The translations under genes were made by a program, and so were the position numbers. Positions 16,521 to 24,434 of a stretch of DNA of 64,000 bases are shown here, one piece after another. The stretch is from Leifsonia sp. TF02-11 (GTDB taxonomy: Bacteria > Actinomycetota > Actinomycetes > Actinomycetales > Microbacteriaceae). Within the stretch, counting starts at the first letter, position 1. Every line of letters begins with the position of its first letter. The stretch covers positions 62,001 to 126,000 of the forward strand of contig NZ_JAGEKP010000014.1 in the NCBI RefSeq assembly GCF_017565305.1, written 5' to 3'. Under the pieces are notes generated by a model. That model did no database searches. It saw only the letters and a list, made by a program, of their open reading frames with translations, and was not told the DNA's origin.

Positions 16521-17513
16521 ATGGATTCTGGGAGCCCGGCCGACACGGTCCAGGCGGTGTCGGAGCGGGAGGCGCTGAAGCGCATCTTCCCGCGGCTTCC
16601 CGAGTCGTCGGCGACCCTCGTCGGGCCGGGCGACGACGCCGCCGTGCTCGCGGCGCCGGACGGCCGTTATGTCGTCACGACCGACATGATGGTGCACGGC
16701 CCGGACTTCCGGCTGGCCTGGTCGTCGGCCGAGGACCTCGGCTGGAAGGCAGCCGCGACCAACCTGTCCGACGTGGCCTCGATGGGCGCTGTACCGACCG
16801 CGCTGGTCGTCGCGATCGCCGCGCCGCCGTCGCTCCCGGTGACCGCGCTGGAGGCGTTCGCCGACGGCCTCCGTGCCGCGTGCGCGGAACTCGCGCCGGG
16901 GTGCGGGGTCGTGGGCGGCGATCTGTCGGTCTCCGACACGCTGACCATCGCCGTGACGGCGTTCGGCGACCTGCAGGGTCGTGCTCCCGTTCTGCGCAGC
17001 GGCGCACGGGCGGGAGACGTCGTGGCCGTCTCTGGTCGGCTGGGCTCGGCCGCCGCGGGCCTCCGGCTCCTGTTCGCGGAGGCCGTCGACTCCGACGGCA
17101 CGCCCGACGCCGACGCCTTCACCCGCGTGCTGGCCGCGCATCCGGAGCTGATCGACGCGCAGCTGCGACCGCGGCCCCCGATCGCAGACGGCCCGCTCGC
17201 GGCCGACGCGGGCGCCACGGCGATGCTCGACCTGAGCGACGGCCTCGCGCTGGACGCGCGGCGCGTCGCCGAGGCGAGCGGCGTCGCCATCGACCTCGAC
17301 CCCTCCACCCTCGGCGACGACCCGCTGACAGCGCTGACCGGGGGAGAGGACCACGGCCTCCTCGCCTGCTTCCCCGCGGGCACGGCGCTGCCCGGCGGCT
17401 TCCGGCCGGTCGGCATCGTGCGCGACGGCTCCGGCCTCCTGGTCGGGGGCCGCGCCTTCGACGAGCGCGGCGGCTGGGACCCCTATCTCGAGTGGGACGG
17501 CGCCGCCGGCTGA
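16521..17513 (+). CDS. thiL: Thiamine-monophosphate kinase
   Basis: 330 residues from the second of two adjacent ATGs (16518, 16521), chosen for spacing to GGGAG at 16511. Phosphorylates thiamine monophosphate to thiamine pyrophosphate. Motifs: GPGDDAAVL (Mg/ATP Asp pair, near 37-45), TTDMMVHGPDF, GWKAAATNLSDVASMGAVPTA, GGDLSVSD and MLDLSDGLALDARR near 236. Last gene before a symmetric inverted repeat. No TPP riboswitch is seen. Confidence 0.94.
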   Translation: MDSGSPADTVQAVSEREALKRIFPRLPESSATLVGPGDDAAVLAAPDGRYVVTTDMMVHGPDFRLAWSSAEDLGWKAAATNLSDVASMGAVPTALVVAIAAPPSLPVTALEAFADGLRAACAELAPGCGVVGGDLSVSDTLTIAVTAFGDLQGRAPVLRSGARAGDVVAVSGRLGSAAAGLRLLFAEAVDSDGTPDADAFTRVLAAHPELIDAQLRPRPPIADGPLAADAGATAMLDLSDGLALDARRVAEASGVAIDLDPSTLGDDPLTALTGGEDHGLLACFPAGTALPGGFRPVGIVRDGSGLLVGGRAFDERGGWDPYLEWDGAAG

Positions 17514-17716
17514 GGTCGACAACGGAGGAGTTCGACCCCGGCAGACCGCGTGGCGGCAGCTAACGGAGGAGTTCGGGCCGGTTTCGGTGCCGATGTCCTC
17601 CGTTGGCGACGCGGCCGGGCGCGGGCAACGGAGGAGGTGCGGTCCGAATCCGTGGGGATGTCCTCCGTTAGCTGCGGTTCGGCGGCGTGTCGGGCCGGAA
17701 GTCCTCCGTTGCCGAC
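17514..17716. repeat. Nested symmetric inverted repeat built on AACGGAGGA
   Basis: AACGGAGGA is present three times forward (17521, 17562, 17627) and three times as its complement (17596, 17661, 17702). All three pairs share one dyad axis at about 17615.5. The two ~97-bp halves are degenerate inverted copies of each other beyond the 9-mers; for example GCAGCTAACGGAGGA at 17556-17570 is matched exactly by 17661-17675. The right half contains the last codons and stop of rsmD, so the repeat overlaps coding sequence. No T run. Could act as a bidirectional transcript end for the convergent thiL and rsmD. Confidence 0.8.
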
Positions 17717-18273
17717 AGATAGTGCACCGCCGTTTCGCCGTAGGCGCGCGTGCGGTCGAGCACGAGCCCCACGGGCAGCGTCGGCGCGCCGTCGCGGGTG
17801 CTGCGCTCGACGCACACCACCGCATCCTCGGTCAGCAGCGGCACGAGGCCGGTCAGCACGGCGAGCAGCTCGCCGTCCGGGAGGTCGTAGGGCGGGTCGA
17901 CGAAGACCAGGTCGAAGCGCGCAGCAGGCGCGTTCGCCAGATAGGGCAGCACCGACGTCGCGCGCACGTCGACCACGGGGCGCGCCTCCTTCGGCGCCGC
18001 GCGCACGACCGCCTCGGCGTTGCGTCGGCAGATCGCGGCGGCCGCAGGCGACTTCTCGACGAGGACGATGTTCGAGGCACCGCGGCTGGCCGCCTCCAAC
18101 CCGAGCGCGCCGGAGCCGGCGAAGAGGTCGAGGACGTGGGCGCCGCGGAGGGCGTCGCGCGCCTCCAGGCCCGAGAACACGGCCTCTCGGACGCGATCGC
18201 TGGTCGGCCGGGTGCCGCTCTTGGGTACCCGCAGTGCGAGCGAACCGGCGAAACCGGAGACGATTCGGGTCAT
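17668..18273 (-). CDS. rsmD: 16S rRNA (guanine(966)-N2)-methyltransferase
   Basis: 201 residues. SAM-dependent methyltransferase of the 30S subunit. MTRIVSGFAGSLAL and RVREAVFSGLE at the N-terminus, SAM motif LDLFAGSGALGLEAASRGA near 48-66, and catalytic DPPYDLPDGEL near 125. The final residues SATEDFRPDTPPNRS are encoded inside the nested inverted repeat, so the C-terminus may be partly repeat-derived. Usual length is about 185-200. Confidence 0.93.
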   Translation of the reverse strand: MTRIVSGFAGSLALRVPKSGTRPTSDRVREAVFSGLEARDALRGAHVLDLFAGSGALGLEAASRGASNIVLVEKSPAAAAICRRNAEAVVRAAPKEARPVVDVRATSVLPYLANAPAARFDLVFVDPPYDLPDGELLAVLTGLVPLLTEDAVVCVERSTRDGAPTLPVGLVLDRTRAYGETAVHYLSATEDFRPDTPPNRS

Positions 18274-18360
18274 AGCCCTCCGAGCCTAGGGCATCCTGCG
18301 TCGCGGGCCTGCGGCCGACCCGCCCTAGCGTCACCGCCTCGCCGTCAGCAGAATAGGAGG

Positions 18361-19158
18361 ATGGACGAACGCCTCACGCAGGCGGAACTCGACGCCCTGT
18401 GGCGGTACGACGACCCGATCGCCTCCGCCGAACGCTTCGCGATCGCCGCTGCCGAACCCGACCGCCCCGAACTGGTGCGGGCCGAGTTGGAGACCCAGCG
18501 CGCCCGCGCGTTCGGCCTCCAGGGCCGCTTCGCCGAGGCGGACGCGCTGCTCGACTCGCTCGAACCGGCCATCGGGACACTCGCCGTGCGCATCCTCCTG
18601 GAGCGCGGCCGGCTGCGGAACACCGAGGGGCGCGCCGAGGACGCCGTCCCCCTGTTCGAGGAGGCGCTGATCGCCGCGCGCCGCGACGGCGACCCCTTCC
18701 TCGCGGCCGATTCCGCGCACATGCTGGCGATCGCCGACCCCCTCCGCTCGGAGCAGTGGACGGAGGAGGGTCTCGCCGAGCTCCAGTCCGTGACCGACCA
18801 CCGCACGCTGCGCTGGGGCGTCGCGCTGCACAACAACCGCGGCTGGGCTCTGTTCGACGCGGGCGACGTGCACGGCGCCGTCGGCGAGTTCGAGGCGGCG
18901 CTGGAGGCCGCAGATCGTTACGGGACGCTCGACCAGCAGTTCGCGGCGCAGTGGTCGCTCGCCCGCGCGCTGCGCGAGGCGGGGCGGTGGCAGGAGGCGC
19001 TCGCCATCCAGCGCCGGCTGGCAGCAGAGCGTCCGGGTGAGCGCGACGTGGAGGCGGAGCTGAGCGCCCTGGCCGAAGTCGAGGAGCACGCGCGCGAAGC
19101 GGCGCGCGATACCGCACGGGACCCGGCGACGGAGGCCGCCCCTACGATCGAACCATGA
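18361..19158 (+). CDS. Tetratricopeptide-repeat protein
   Basis: 265 residues, mostly helical repeats: FGLQGRFAEADALLDSLEPAIG, LRNTEGRAEDAVPLFEEALIAARRDGD, ALFDAGDVHGAVGEFEAALEAADRYG and ALREAGRWQEALAIQRRLAAERPGE are TPR units. No catalytic domain, so probably a protein-interaction scaffold. ATG at 18361 directly follows AGGAGG with no spacer; CAGAAT at 18348-18353 could be a -10 for a leaderless message. Overlaps recG by 4 nt (ATGA), so it is co-translated with it. Confidence 0.8.
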   Translation: MDERLTQAELDALWRYDDPIASAERFAIAAAEPDRPELVRAELETQRARAFGLQGRFAEADALLDSLEPAIGTLAVRILLERGRLRNTEGRAEDAVPLFEEALIAARRDGDPFLAADSAHMLAIADPLRSEQWTEEGLAELQSVTDHRTLRWGVALHNNRGWALFDAGDVHGAVGEFEAALEAADRYGTLDQQFAAQWSLARALREAGRWQEALAIQRRLAAERPGERDVEAELSALAEVEEHAREAARDTARDPATEAAPTIEP

Positions 19159-21368
19159 CCTCCAGCACCGCCCCCGCCGCAGACGGCGTCGTCTCGCTCG
19201 AGTCACGGCTCACCGGCGTGCTCGGCGGGCGCACCGCTTCGGCCTTCGAGAAGGCGTTCGGGATGCGCACGGTCGCCGATCTCCTCGCGCACTACCCCCG
19301 CCGCTACGCGACGCGTGGCGAGCTGACGGCGCTGGCCAACCTCCCGCTCGACGAGAACGTCACGATCATCGCCGAGGTTCTGCGCGTGCAGGAGAGGCCG
19401 ATGCGCGCGCGCCGGGGCTCCATCCTCGAGGTCAAGATCTCCGACGGCGAGGGGATCCTCACCCTCACCTTCTTCAACCAGGCGTGGCGGTCGCGGGAGC
19501 TGGTCCCCGGCGTGCGCGGGATCTTCGCGGGCAAGGTGTCGGCGTACCGCGGAGCGCTCCAACTGGCTCACCCTGACTACGAGCTGTTCGAGTCGGACGC
19601 CGAGAACGCGGTCGCCCCGGGGAGCGCGGCGGCGAAGGAGTGGGCGCAGACGCCCATCCCGATCTATCCGGCGACCGGCACGGTGGCGAGCTGGCAGGTG
19701 CAGAAAGCCGTCGCGCTGGCGCTCGACGCGCTCGGGCCGTGCCCGGACCCGGTGCCGGCGTCCGTCGTCGCCGAGCGGGGACTGTTGGGCTTCCGCGACG
19801 CGCTCGAGGGCATCCACCGGCCGCAGAAGAACGCCCAGTGGCAACGTGCGCGCGACGCATTGCGTTTCCAGGAGGCGTTCGTACTGCAGGCGGCCCTGCT
19901 GCAGCAGCGCGCGGAGGCCCGCACGGTCGCCGCGACCCCGCGAGCGGCCGCGGCAGGCGGCCTGCTCGAGCGCTTCGATGCCGTACTGCCGTTCACCCTG
20001 ACCGACGACCAGGCGTTCGTCGGCCGCGAGATCGCGCGGGATCTCGGCGCGGCCGAGCCGATGCACCGGCTGGTGCAGGGCGAGGTCGGCTCCGGCAAGA
20101 CGCTGGTCGCTCTGCGCGCGATGCTCGCGGTCGCCGACAGCGGCGGGCAGTCCGCCCTCCTGGCACCGACGGAGGTGCTGGCAGCGCAGCACCTGCGTTC
20201 CATCGCCGAGATGCTCGGCCCCGATCTGTCCGCCGAGCTGATGCCCACGCTCGTCACCGGGCAGCTGTCGACCGCCGAGCGCAAGCGGGCACTGCTGCGC
20301 ACGGTGAGCGGGCAGTCCCGGATCGTGGTCGGGACCCACGCGTTGCTCGGCGACGCGGTGAACTTTTACGACCTCGGGCTCGTCGTCGTCGACGAGCAGC
20401 ACCGGTTCGGCGTCGAGCAGCGCGAGGCGTTGCGTGCCAAGGGCGGAACGCCTCCGCACGTGCTGGTACTCACGGCGACGCCCATCCCGCGCACGGTCGC
20501 GATGACGGTCTTCGGCGACCTGGAGGTCTCGACGATCGCCCAGCTGCCGGCGGGACGGCAGGGGATCGAGAGCTTCGTCGTGCCGCTCGCCGACCGGCCG
20601 GGCTGGGAGCGCCGGATCTGGGAGCGCGCATCCGAGGAGATCGCCGGGGGCAGGCAGGTGTTCGTGGTCTGCCCGGCGATCAGCGCCAAGGAGGCGGAGG
20701 ACGACGGCGAGGAGGCCCCCGACGACGCGGCCGACGGTGAGTCGGGCCCTCCGCACCCGACCGCGAACGTGGAGTCGGTGGTCGCGCAGGTCCGCGCCGA
20801 CCCCCTGTTCGCGCAGACGCGCGTCGGTGTGCTGCACGGTCGGTTGGCCTCCGACGAGAAGGACGCGGTCATGCGTGCGTTCGCGGCGGGCGACATCGAC
20901 CTGCTCATCGCCACGACCGTGATCGAGGTGGGCGTGAACGTTCCGAACGCTTCGGCGATGATCGTGCTGGACGCTGACCGGTTCGGCGTCTCCCAGCTGC
21001 ACCAGCTGCGCGGACGTGTCGGCCGCGGCGGCATACCGGGCCTCTGCCTCCTGGTGACGCACGCCGAGGAGGGGTCGCTGGCGCGGCAGCGGGTCGATGC
21101 GGTCGCCGCAACGCTCGACGGGTTCGAGCTGGCCAACGTCGACCTGGAGCTGCGACGCGAAGGCGATGTTCTGGGCAGCAGGCAGTCCGGAGGCCGCTCT
21201 TCGCTGAAGCTCCTGCGGGTCGTCTCGGACGGCGAACTGATCTCCGAGGCGCGGGTCGCTGCGGCCGAGACGCTCGACGACGGCGGCCTCGCCGCGCATC
21301 CCGCACTCGCGGCGGCTCTCGCGCGCCGGCTGGACGAGTCGGAGCGTGCGTTCCTCGGCAAATCCTGA
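19155..21368 (+). CDS. recG: ATP-dependent DNA helicase RecG
   Basis: 737 residues. Superfamily 2 helicase that regresses stalled forks and branch-migrates Holliday junctions. N-terminal wedge/OB domain (LLAHYPRRYATRGEL near 38, then an OB fold), Walker A VQGEVGSGKTLVAL near 309, DEQHRFG (DEXH box) near 413, TATPIPRT, and the C-terminal helicase motifs ATTVIEVGVNVPNASAMIVLDADRFGVSQLHQLRGRVGRG near 590-628. An acidic insert (KEAEDDGEEAPDDAADGESG) lies between the helicase lobes. Coupled to the TPR gene upstream. Confidence 0.96.
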   Translation: MTSSTAPAADGVVSLESRLTGVLGGRTASAFEKAFGMRTVADLLAHYPRRYATRGELTALANLPLDENVTIIAEVLRVQERPMRARRGSILEVKISDGEGILTLTFFNQAWRSRELVPGVRGIFAGKVSAYRGALQLAHPDYELFESDAENAVAPGSAAAKEWAQTPIPIYPATGTVASWQVQKAVALALDALGPCPDPVPASVVAERGLLGFRDALEGIHRPQKNAQWQRARDALRFQEAFVLQAALLQQRAEARTVAATPRAAAAGGLLERFDAVLPFTLTDDQAFVGREIARDLGAAEPMHRLVQGEVGSGKTLVALRAMLAVADSGGQSALLAPTEVLAAQHLRSIAEMLGPDLSAELMPTLVTGQLSTAERKRALLRTVSGQSRIVVGTHALLGDAVNFYDLGLVVVDEQHRFGVEQREALRAKGGTPPHVLVLTATPIPRTVAMTVFGDLEVSTIAQLPAGRQGIESFVVPLADRPGWERRIWERASEEIAGGRQVFVVCPAISAKEAEDDGEEAPDDAADGESGPPHPTANVESVVAQVRADPLFAQTRVGVLHGRLASDEKDAVMRAFAAGDIDLLIATTVIEVGVNVPNASAMIVLDADRFGVSQLHQLRGRVGRGGIPGLCLLVTHAEEGSLARQRVDAVAATLDGFELANVDLELRREGDVLGSRQSGGRSSLKLLRVVSDGELISEARVAAAETLDDGGLAAHPALAAALARRLDESERAFLGKS

Positions 21369-21471
21369 GCCCGTTCGCCTGATGGAGCAGCTCGCGTCGA
21401 TCCGCAGGCCCACGCAACACGCTGCGTCGCGAAGATAACGGATTCACAACGAAATGCCGGGTATCGCGGGA

Positions 21472-21477
21472 TAGTCT
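21472..21477 (+). promoter_or_regulatory. -10 hexamer TAGTCT, leaderless promoter of coaD
   Basis: TAGTCT ends 8 nt before the coaD ATG and no ribosome binding site intervenes, in the 117-bp gap after recG. Confidence 0.5.
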
Positions 21478-21485
21478 GGTCGTCT

Positions 21486-21968
21486 ATGAACAGGATCGCC
21501 GTAGTCCCTGGATCGTTCGACCCGGTCACTCTCGGGCACCTCGATGTCATCGAGCGGGCCGCGCGACTCTGGGACGAGGTGCACGTGCTGGTCGTCCACA
21601 ACCCGGACAAGTCGGCGCTGCTGCCCATCGCCCAGCGCGTGGCGCTCATCGAGCGGTCGATCGAGGACGCGGGGATCGGCGGCCGGATCATCGTGGCCTC
21701 GTGGTCGGTCGGCCTCCTCGTGGACTACTGCACCGACGTCGGCGCCGACGTGCTCGTCAAGGGCATCCGCTCGCAGGTCGACGTCGCGTACGAGACGCCG
21801 ATGGCGATCGTGAACCGTCACCTCGCCGACGTGGAGACGGTCTTCCTGCTGCCCGACCCGGCCAACGCGCATGTCTCGAGCTCCCTTGTGCGCCAGGTCG
21901 CCTCCCTCGGCGGGGACGTGAGCCCCTACGTTCCGCCCGCCGTCTCAGAGCTGCTGTCAACCACATGA
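21486..21968 (+). CDS. coaD: Phosphopantetheine adenylyltransferase
   Basis: 160 residues, full length. Transfers AMP to 4'-phosphopantetheine in coenzyme A synthesis. Nucleotidyltransferase signatures: [19 protein letters not shown] (with the TxGH variant TLGH) at the N-terminus, [13 protein letters not shown] near 88 and [22 protein letters not shown] near 130 (the ISSTxVR variant). Commonly next to rsmD and recG in bacteria, as here. Confidence 0.96.
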   Translation: MNRIAVVPGSFDPVTLGHLDVIERAARLWDEVHVLVVHNPDKSALLPIAQRVALIERSIEDAGIGGRIIVASWSVGLLVDYCTDVGADVLVKGIRSQVDVAYETPMAIVNRHLADVETVFLLPDPANAHVSSSLVRQVASLGGDVSPYVPPAVSELLSTT

Positions 21969-21981
21969 CCCGGGTGGAGAG

Positions 21982-23091
21982 ATGAACAGTTACGCGACGC
22001 GTCAGCCCACGGAATCCTCGGTGGCCCCGGCGGAGGCGGGCCTGCCGGCGCCGGGGATGGACCTGGACGAGCTGAGACGCGCCGCGGAGCAGATCACCGC
22101 CAACGTGGAGTCCGTCATCGACGGCAAGCACGACGCCGTGCAGACGGCCCTCGTCGTGCTGCTCGCCGAAGGGCACCTCCTGATCGAGGACGTTCCGGGG
22201 GTCGGCAAGACGATGCTGGCCAAGTCGTTGGCCAAGTCGGTGGACTGCTCGGTCAGCCGCATCCAGTTCACGCCGGACCTGCTGCCGAGCGACGTCACCG
22301 GCGTCTCGGTGTACAACCAGGCGGAGCGGCGCTTCGAGTTCAAGCCGGGCGCTGTGTTCGCGAACATCGTCATCGGCGACGAGATCAACCGTGCCAGTCC
22401 GAAGACGCAGTCCGCCCTCCTGGAGTGCATGGAGGAGCGCCAGGTCACGGTCGACGGCTCGACGTATCCGCTCGCCGCGCCCTTCATCGTGGTCGCGACC
22501 CAGAACCCGGTCGAGATGGAGGGCACTTACGCGCTCCCGGAGGCGCAGCGCGACCGCTTCATGGCCCGAATCGCGATGGGCTACCCGGACGAGGGCTCCG
22601 AGCTGGCGATGCTGACGACGCGCGACACCTCCAGCCCGCTCTCGCGCATCGGGCCGGTGGTGACCTCGGACGAGCTGCGCTCGATGATGACGACGGCCCG
22701 CGCGGTCTACGCCTCCGCCCCCGTCAAGCAGTACGCGGTCGACCTGGTCAGGGCGACGAGGGAGGACCGCGACCTTCGGCTCGGCGCCAGCCCGCGGGCG
22801 ACCCTGCAGCTCGTGCGTGCGGCCAAGGCGATGGCCGCCCTCGACGGTCGCGATTTCGTACTGCCGGACGACATCGACGCGCTGGCGGTGCCGGTGCTCG
22901 GCCACCGGCTGCTCCCGACGAGCCGCGCGCTCGGCCATCACCACGAGAGCGCACCGGTGATCGCGGACATCGTCCGCCGGATCGTCGCGGCCACTCCGGT
23001 TCCGGTCGGCTCCGGCGCGATCGGGGCGGGGTCGGGCTCGGTGCGCGCGGGCGCGGCCCGCACCGGCGCGGCCGCCACAGGCGGAGAGTAG
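21982..23091 (+). CDS. MoxR-family AAA+ ATPase
   Basis: 369 residues. AAA+ chaperone-like ATPase. Walker A LIEDVPGVGKTMLAKSLAKS near 68-87, Walker B IVIGDEINRASPKTQSALLECMEERQVTVDG near 128, sensor VATQNPVEMEGTYALPEAQRDRF near 173, and a C-terminal lid. The Gly/Ala-rich tail is variable. ATG at 21982 with GGAGAG upstream, 14 bp after coaD. Forms the classic MoxR, DUF58 and transglutaminase cluster, thought to assemble or mature exported protein complexes. Confidence 0.92.
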   Translation: MNSYATRQPTESSVAPAEAGLPAPGMDLDELRRAAEQITANVESVIDGKHDAVQTALVVLLAEGHLLIEDVPGVGKTMLAKSLAKSVDCSVSRIQFTPDLLPSDVTGVSVYNQAERRFEFKPGAVFANIVIGDEINRASPKTQSALLECMEERQVTVDGSTYPLAAPFIVVATQNPVEMEGTYALPEAQRDRFMARIAMGYPDEGSELAMLTTRDTSSPLSRIGPVVTSDELRSMMTTARAVYASAPVKQYAVDLVRATREDRDLRLGASPRATLQLVRAAKAMAALDGRDFVLPDDIDALAVPVLGHRLLPTSRALGHHHESAPVIADIVRRIVAATPVPVGSGAIGAGSGSVRAGAARTGAAATGGE

Positions 23092-23093
23092 TC

Positions 23094-24434
23094 GTGCGGG
23101 GGCGCGCCGGGGCGTCGTCGCCCGTGCGGAAGCCGCGCCCCACCGCGCGCGGCTGGGCCTTCGGCGCCGTCGGGGTCGTCGCCCTCGCCGCCTCGGCGTT
23201 CTTCGGGCGGACGGACGTGCTGTTCGTCGGCGTCTTCCTCACCGTGCTGCCGCTCGCGGCGATGATCTCGGTGACGATCGACCGGCCGCGGCTCACGGTC
23301 GCCCGCAGCTTCCACCCGGACGTCGTCGCCGTGGGGGAGCAGTCCACCATCGTCACGACGGCGCGCAACCAGTCCGCCCGGCCGAGCCCGCCCGCGCGCT
23401 GGCGGGAGTTCGCCCCGACCGGGGTGGAGGTGCAGGCGTCCGCGCCGTTCCCGCGACTCGGCGCGCATCAGGTGAACGTCACGCACGGCCGCGACACCGT
23501 CGTCCTGCGTCAGGACGTCGTCGCACTGCGCCGCGGTTCGCACCCCGTCGGTCCTCTGATCGTGAGCCGAACGGATCCGTTCGGCGTCGCGTACGCGGAA
23601 TACGCGGTGGGGCAGCCCCGGCAGTTCCTCGTGACGCCCCGGGTCGTGCCGCTGTCGAGCGGGGAACTGGACGTCGCCCACAGCGAAGGCGCGGAGCACG
23701 AGCTCCAGCGGCACAGCATCCCCAGCGCCGACGAGTTGATCGCGCGTGAGTACCGCCCCGGCGATCCGTTGCGTCGTGTGCACTGGCGGGCGACGGCGCG
23801 CCACGACAAGCTGATGGTGCGGCAGGAGGAGCAGCGCAGCAATCCGGAGGCCTGGCTGCTCATGGACACGCGCCTCGTGACCCGCGCTCCTGGGCAGCAC
23901 GTGCCGTCAGAGCAGGGCGACGAACTCTTCGAGACGCTCGTCGAGCTGGTCGCGTCCGTGGGCGTGCACCTCCTCGACGAGGGTTTCGTGCTGAGCGTCG
24001 TGGAGACGGCGCCGCGCCAGCTCTCCGGCCGCAGCGGCGCCGGGCGAACGGGAACGCTCGGGTCGATGACGCCGACGTACGACCGCGGAACCGCCGACCG
24101 TCTGCTGCTCGCCGACCTGGCCGCCGTCGAGGCGGGGCCGGACCTCCGCGACGACGCTGTCGCCGAGCTCGCGGCCGGCCTGCGTCGCGCCGGCCGGGCC
24201 GTCCCGATCTTCGCCGTGCTGCTCGACGGGACACCGGAACTCGGTTCGCTCGCCGCCCTCCGCGGCATGGGCGATCCCGCCGTCGCGTTCCTCGCCGACG
24301 GGGCTTCGCCTGAGACCGAGGACGTGTTGGTCGACGCGGGGTGGCTCTGCGTGGGCTTCGCAGAGGGCGACGATCCCGCCGACGTGTGGCAGCGGGCGCT
24401 CGAGCGTCAGCGGGCGGCGGTCGGCCATGGTTAG
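23094..24434 (+). CDS. DUF58 domain-containing membrane protein
   Basis: 446 residues from GTG at 23094, 2 nt after moxR and with GGAG 8 nt upstream. Two N-terminal transmembrane helices (WAFGAVGVVALAASAFFG and VLFVGVFLTVLPLAAMISVTI), then a beta-rich region. The DUF58 signature REYRPGDPLRRVHWRATARHDKLMVRQEEQ lies near 220-249, and the remainder is vWA-like (AWLLMDTRLV). Partner of MoxR and the transglutaminase; biochemical role not established for the family. Overlaps the next gene by 8 nt. Confidence 0.9.
   Translation: MRGRAGASSPVRKPRPTARGWAFGAVGVVALAASAFFGRTDVLFVGVFLTVLPLAAMISVTIDRPRLTVARSFHPDVVAVGEQSTIVTTARNQSARPSPPARWREFAPTGVEVQASAPFPRLGAHQVNVTHGRDTVVLRQDVVALRRGSHPVGPLIVSRTDPFGVAYAEYAVGQPRQFLVTPRVVPLSSGELDVAHSEGAEHELQRHSIPSADELIAREYRPGDPLRRVHWRATARHDKLMVRQEEQRSNPEAWLLMDTRLVTRAPGQHVPSEQGDELFETLVELVASVGVHLLDEGFVLSVVETAPRQLSGRSGAGRTGTLGSMTPTYDRGTADRLLLADLAAVEAGPDLRDDAVAELAAGLRRAGRAVPIFAVLLDGTPELGSLAALRGMGDPAVAFLADGASPETEDVLVDAGWLCVGFAEGDDPADVWQRALERQRAAVGHG

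Noticed and set aside
19203-21413. 736-codon frame antisense to recG
   Set aside because: Same composition effect; RecG helicase motifs are on the plus strand.
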